Shown piece by piece: positions 56,872-64,000 of a DNA stretch of 64,000 nucleotides (position 1 is the stretch's first letter; each line of letters begins with the position of its first letter). Both the position numbers and the translations under genes were made by a program. The stretch comes from Nonomuraea rubra. GTDB lineage: Bacteria > Actinomycetota > Actinomycetes > Streptosporangiales > Streptosporangiaceae. The notes under the pieces are model-generated. The model saw only the letters and a list, made by a program, of their open reading frames with translations, was not told where the DNA came from and ran no database searches. The stretch lies in contig NZ_JACHMI010000001.1 of the NCBI RefSeq assembly GCF_014207985.1, forward strand, positions 1 to 64,000, written 5' to 3'.

Positions 56872-57270
56872 GTGACCGATCGCAAGCCCATCGGGATGCC
56901 CTTCGAGAGCTGGATCGACCGGCAGATCAGGGAGGCGGAGGAGCGGGGCGAGTTCCAGGACCTGCCCGGGAAGGGCAAGCCGCTGCCCGGTGAGGGGCGG
57001 CCGCTCGACGAGATGTGGTGGATCAAGCAGAAGGTCCAGAGCGAAGGGCTGTCGATGCCGCTGCCTCCCACGCTGGCGCTGCGCAAGGAGGCCGAGGAGG
57101 CGCTGGCCGCGGCGCGCGGGGCGCGGTCGGAGACCGAGGTGCGGCGCACGGTCGAGGAGATCAACGACAAGATCCGGAAGGCGATCCGCACGGGGCTGCC
57201 GGGGCCGCCGCTCAACCTGGTGCCCTTCGACGTGGACCGGATCGTCTCGGAGTGGCGGCAGTCGCGGTGA
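56872..57270 (+). CDS. DUF1992 (DnaJC28-like) protein
   Basis: A 132-residue protein with the DUF1992 core FESWIDRQIREAEERGEFQDLPGKGKPLPGEGRPLDEMWWIKQKVQSEGLSMPLPPTLALRKEAEEAL. The family is called DnaJ-homologue subfamily C member 28-like, but no J domain is present and no function is known. GTG 56872 with GGAGG nine bases upstream. Ends in a strong terminator. Confidence 0.88.
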   Translation: MTDRKPIGMPFESWIDRQIREAEERGEFQDLPGKGKPLPGEGRPLDEMWWIKQKVQSEGLSMPLPPTLALRKEAEEALAAARGARSETEVRRTVEEINDKIRKAIRTGLPGPPLNLVPFDVDRIVSEWRQSR

Positions 57271-57277
57271 GCACGGG

Positions 57278-57310
57278 AAAGGGGCCCGGGCGTGCGGCCC
57301 GGGCCCCTTT
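57278..57310 (+). terminator. Terminator after the DUF1992 gene
   Basis: Stem AAAGGGGCCCGGG / CCCGGGCCCCTTT, perfect over 13 bp with a seven-base loop, eight bases after the stop. Several further CCCGG/CCGGG motifs fill the rest of the gap to the GH6 stop at 57397. Confidence 0.9.
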
Positions 57311-57396
57311 CTGGTTGATGAGGGACCCGGGTCAGGCGGGCCCCTCGGGCCGGTCGGGGGCCCGGGTCAGGCGGGTCCCCGGCCGGCCGGGTCCAT

Positions 57397-59754
57397 TCAG
57401 TTGACGGGCGGGTAGGCGTTGGCGAGCAGCTCGCGGAACTGGGCGGAGAACCACTGGCCCGAGAGCGGCGCGTCGGCCTTGGCACCCGACATGTTGTTGC
57501 CGTTGAGGCTGTTGCCGGTGTACGTCGGGTCGCACATCCGGTCGAACTTCTTGCCCTCGTCGTTCGGGATGTCCCGGCTGGCGCCGTCGGACTCGCCCGG
57601 GGGCTTGATCCAGACGTAGGCGTCGAGGCCGGCGGCCGGGCTGGCCGTCGGGCGGGCACCCAGGCCGGCGCCGCTCTGGTTGCACCAGTTGCCGGCGTGG
57701 ATCCGCTTGTCGACGCGCGACTGGTTGACGAACTCGTCCACGTTGGTCGAGGTGCTCGGCCCGCTCGGGCGGGCGCTGCCGCCCCAGCCGTTGCGGGAGG
57801 TGTCGATCAGCATGCCCAGGCCGGAGCGGAAGCCCTTGGCGACGAGCGCGTTGCGCAGGGCGACGGCGAAGGTCTGCTCGTCGACGTAGTAGTTCCAGTC
57901 CACCCACTTGGACTGCCTGACCGAGGTGTTGTTCGGCCCCACCGTGGTGTTGATGGTGAAGTGCGGCTCGGACGTGGCGGAGTAGTTGGCGGTGTTGACG
58001 ATGAACCCGTCCACGCTGTCCACCCCGGCGGTGGCGCCGGCGACGGTCTCGTAGAAGAGGTTCACCGACGGCTGGAAGTTCGAGTCCCAGCCCAGCCAGG
58101 CGTGGTGGGCGGCGTCGATGTAGGTGTAGACGTTCGTGATGGCGTGCAGCTGGTTGAGCGCGTACCGGACGCCGTCACGGTAGCCGCCGGCGCCGTTGGC
58201 CTCGCGGCACTTCTCGAAGGAGTTGAGGTTGGTGACGAGGTTCGGCAGCGAGTCGGGCTCGATGATCGTGACGATGCGCAGGTTGGCGTACGCGGAGTCG
58301 CGCATGATGGCCGCGATCGGGTCGATGTACTCGGTCTTGTAGCGGTTGAACCCGTCCTGGGCGATGAGCAGCTCGCCGTTGGAGGCCAGCGCCGAGCAGT
58401 CGCGGTTGGGCAGGTTGTAGATGACGACCTGGATGGTCAGCGGTGCGGAGCCGTTGGCGGCGTCCTGCCTGACGGCCTCGTCGAGGTGGGCGCGCAGGCC
58501 CATGGCGTTGGCGTTGCCGGCGATGGCGGCGATGCGGTCCATCCACACGGCGGTGGAGGTGTTGGCGACCGCCGAGCCGCCGGGCTCGGCCGCGGCCTTG
58601 GCGCTCCAGTTCGGGTTCACGTAGCCGGTGGCGCCGGCGTACGGGTTCTCGACGTGGGTGGGGTTGGGGCCGCCGTCGTCGTCGGCCTCGGTGGCGGTGA
58701 CCGTACGGGAGGTCAGGCCGGTGGAGGCGACGGTGAAGGTGCGGCTGCCGTTCGTCGTGTCGGTGTCCTGCGCGGCGGCCAGGGTGACCGTCTGCGGGGT
58801 GTTCCAGTTCGACGTGGTGAAGGTGAGCGAGGCGCCGGAGCTGACGGTGAGGCTGCTGTCGCCGCTGCCCGCCGTCGTGGTGACGGTCACGCTGGAGCTG
58901 GGCTGGGCGGCCAGGCGCGCGGTGAACGTGCCGGTCGAGCCCTCGGAGACGGTGACCGCGGTCGGCGTCACGACGATCGACTGCTCGACGGTCGCGTCGT
59001 CGTCCACCTCGGTGGCGTTGACCGTGACGCCGGTGACGCCGGTGCCGCCGACGCTGAAGGCGGCGGTGCCCGCGGTGGTGTCGGCGTCCTGGGCGGCGGC
59101 CAGGGTGATGGTCTGCGGGGTGTTCCAGTTGCTCGGGGTGAAGGTGAGCGAGCCGCCGGAGGTGACGGTCAGGTCGGTGTCACCGCTGGTCCGGGCGGTG
59201 GTGACGGTGACGTTCGAGCTCGGCGCGGAGGAGAGCCTGGCCGTGAACGTGGCCGTGCCGCCCTCGTTGACCGCCACCGCGCTGGAGGAGGTGACGACCG
59301 CCGGGGTGGTCGGGCCCGTGCCGCCGCAGGTGGTGCTGTTGACGCTGAACGACTCCGGGTTCGGGTTGGTGCCGGACCAGGTGCCGTTGAAGCCGATGGA
59401 GACGGACGCGCCGGTGGCCAGGCTGCCGTTGTACGGCATGTTGGTGCCGGTCACGCGCGTACCGGACTGGCTCCAGTTCGCGCCCCAGCCGGTGGGGGTG
59501 TACTTCTGGCCGGTGGTCGGGTAGTCGAAGGCCAGCGACCACGAGGTCAGCGGGTCACCGGTGTTCTTCAACGTGATGCTCGCGGTGAATCCGCCCTGAC
59601 CAGGGCTGCTCGTCCACGAGTTGGCTGTGTAGGTCACGTCGCAGGCGACGGCGGCGTTCGCGGCCGTGGTCTGGCCGACGACGAGCCCTAAGGCCGCGAC
59701 ACTCGCGGCGGTCATCGTCACGGCCCATTTGCGGAGGCCGCGGTGGAGTCTCAC
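57397..59754 (-). CDS. Secreted GH6 cellulase (exocellobiohydrolase type) with CBM2 and two Calx-beta-like domains
   Basis: A 785-residue exported enzyme. Signal peptide to about residue 35 (ANAA cleavage); CBM2 at about 36-145 with conserved Trp (NSWTSS, GWGANWSQSG, GTWSG); two repeats of about 95 residues with NEGGTATFTARLSSAPSSNVTV / SEGSTGTFTARLAAQPSSSVTV, Calx-beta-like; then GH6 from about residue 365 (HVENPYAGATGYVNPNW). GH6 signatures: VVIYNLPNRDCSALASNGE with the acid Asp, IIEPDSLPNL. It cleaves cellobiose from non-reducing ends. GTG 59754 start. One perfect CelR/CebR box lies 28 bases upstream. Confidence 0.94.
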   Translation of the reverse strand: MRLHRGLRKWAVTMTAASVAALGLVVGQTTAANAAVACDVTYTANSWTSSPGQGGFTASITLKNTGDPLTSWSLAFDYPTTGQKYTPTGWGANWSQSGTRVTGTNMPYNGSLATGASVSIGFNGTWSGTNPNPESFSVNSTTCGGTGPTTPAVVTSSSAVAVNEGGTATFTARLSSAPSSNVTVTTARTSGDTDLTVTSGGSLTFTPSNWNTPQTITLAAAQDADTTAGTAAFSVGGTGVTGVTVNATEVDDDATVEQSIVVTPTAVTVSEGSTGTFTARLAAQPSSSVTVTTTAGSGDSSLTVSSGASLTFTTSNWNTPQTVTLAAAQDTDTTNGSRTFTVASTGLTSRTVTATEADDDGGPNPTHVENPYAGATGYVNPNWSAKAAAEPGGSAVANTSTAVWMDRIAAIAGNANAMGLRAHLDEAVRQDAANGSAPLTIQVVIYNLPNRDCSALASNGELLIAQDGFNRYKTEYIDPIAAIMRDSAYANLRIVTIIEPDSLPNLVTNLNSFEKCREANGAGGYRDGVRYALNQLHAITNVYTYIDAAHHAWLGWDSNFQPSVNLFYETVAGATAGVDSVDGFIVNTANYSATSEPHFTINTTVGPNNTSVRQSKWVDWNYYVDEQTFAVALRNALVAKGFRSGLGMLIDTSRNGWGGSARPSGPSTSTNVDEFVNQSRVDKRIHAGNWCNQSGAGLGARPTASPAAGLDAYVWIKPPGESDGASRDIPNDEGKKFDRMCDPTYTGNSLNGNNMSGAKADAPLSGQWFSAQFRELLANAYPPVN

Positions 59755-59782
59755 GAGCGATCATCTCCAGTACTTAGATGGC

Positions 59783-59824
59783 TGGGAGCGCTCCCATGGT
59801 GTGCCGTGGTCCGGGCTGTGTAAA
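59783..59824 (-). promoter_or_regulatory. GH6 promoter with CelR/CebR operator
   Basis: Minus strand -35 TTTACA (59824-59819), 17-bp spacer, -10 CACCAT (59801-59796), and the perfect 14-bp palindrome TGGGAGCGCTCCCA at 59783-59796 beginning in the last base of the -10. Identical to the CelR box of Thermobifida and the CebR box of Streptomyces, cellobiose-responsive LacI repressors. Confidence 0.9.
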
Positions 59825-59950
59825 TCGGCCCCCCGCCGGCAGGGTGTCCACCGCCCCGCATGCTCGTTGAATGCCCCGGAACGAGGATGAAACTTTCATC
59901 CCGGGCAGCCTGGTGAGAGGAAACACGGGGGTTACCGCGACGCCATTCCG

Positions 59951-59998
59951 TTGACATACGCCGGAGGGCACCCACAATCCACTTTGGGAGCGCTCCCA
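59951..59998 (+). promoter_or_regulatory. GH48 promoter with CelR/CebR operator
   Basis: -35 TTGACA (59951-59956), 16-bp spacer, -10 CACAAT (59973-59978), and a second perfect TGGGAGCGCTCCCA at 59985-59998 covering the expected start point. GTG 60023 follows after GGAG. Confidence 0.9.
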
Positions 59999-60022
59999 CA
60001 CCCCTACTCCCATGGAGACCTC

Positions 60023-64000
<3,978 letters not shown>

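Overview
The window is chromosomal DNA of a high-GC, filamentous-type actinobacterium. Geosmin synthase, family 2B encapsulins, DisA/RadA, a CsoR repressor, a two-DHPS-type FolP2 homologue, frequent GTG starts and a CelR/CebR-controlled cellulase locus all point to Streptosporangiales (Nonomuraea-like). That placement is an inference from gene style, not from a marker gene search. Gene density is high, coding strands alternate freely, and many genes overlap by ATGA/GTGA. No rRNA, tRNA, insertion sequence, prophage or CRISPR array was seen.

Layout. 1-5.8 kb: 3' part of clpC with its terminator, an EboE-like TIM-barrel gene, and a MarR regulator divergent from a pair of cupin genes across two abutting 21-bp palindromes. 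5.8-14 kb: housekeeping and stress genes (mutY, disA, radA, a MerR-thioredoxin pair, methyltransferases, a sugar-phosphate isomerase-like protein, TetR). 14-24 kb: a membrane Fe-S reductase of the EtfD type, an envelope glycosyltransferase pair, csoR, lipoproteins, gamma-carbonic-anhydrase-like protein and a DivIVA-like coiled-coil protein. 24-26 kb: GntR/UTRA regulator, VanZ-like and dienelactone-hydrolase-like genes.

26.3-32.8 kb is a seven-gene, overlapping operon for the lower kynurenine (tryptophan) pathway: kynureninase, 3-hydroxyanthranilate dioxygenase, ACMS decarboxylase, aminomuconate-semialdehyde dehydrogenase, aminomuconate deaminase (RidA fold) and an oxopentenoate hydratase/oxalocrotonate decarboxylase, with one binding-protein lipoprotein. 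32.8-41 kb holds a NERD-pseudokinase, a DJ-1/MarR pair with a likely leaderless, operator-covered promoter, three tandem copies of an unrecognised small secreted protein with repeated leaders and terminators, an NlpC/P60 enzyme and a STAS protein.

41.1-51.3 kb is the most striking region. One leftward operon carries prenyl synthase, ispH, two different family 2B encapsulin shell proteins with cyclic-nucleotide-binding-like domains, and geosmin synthase. Divergent from it are dxs and ispG. Together these look like a self-supplied, compartmentalised terpene module: MEP-pathway enzymes make precursor, the prenyl synthase extends it, and the terpene cyclase is the predicted cargo of a two-protein shell.

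51.3-64 kb: a streptogrisin-like protease with a chitin-binding-type module, an alcohol dehydrogenase, an epimerase, an RsbW-like ATPase, folP2-like and DUF1992 genes, then a cellulase locus: GH6 leftward, GH48 and GH9 (cut by the window end) rightward, with one perfect 14-bp CelR/CebR box in each divergent promoter.
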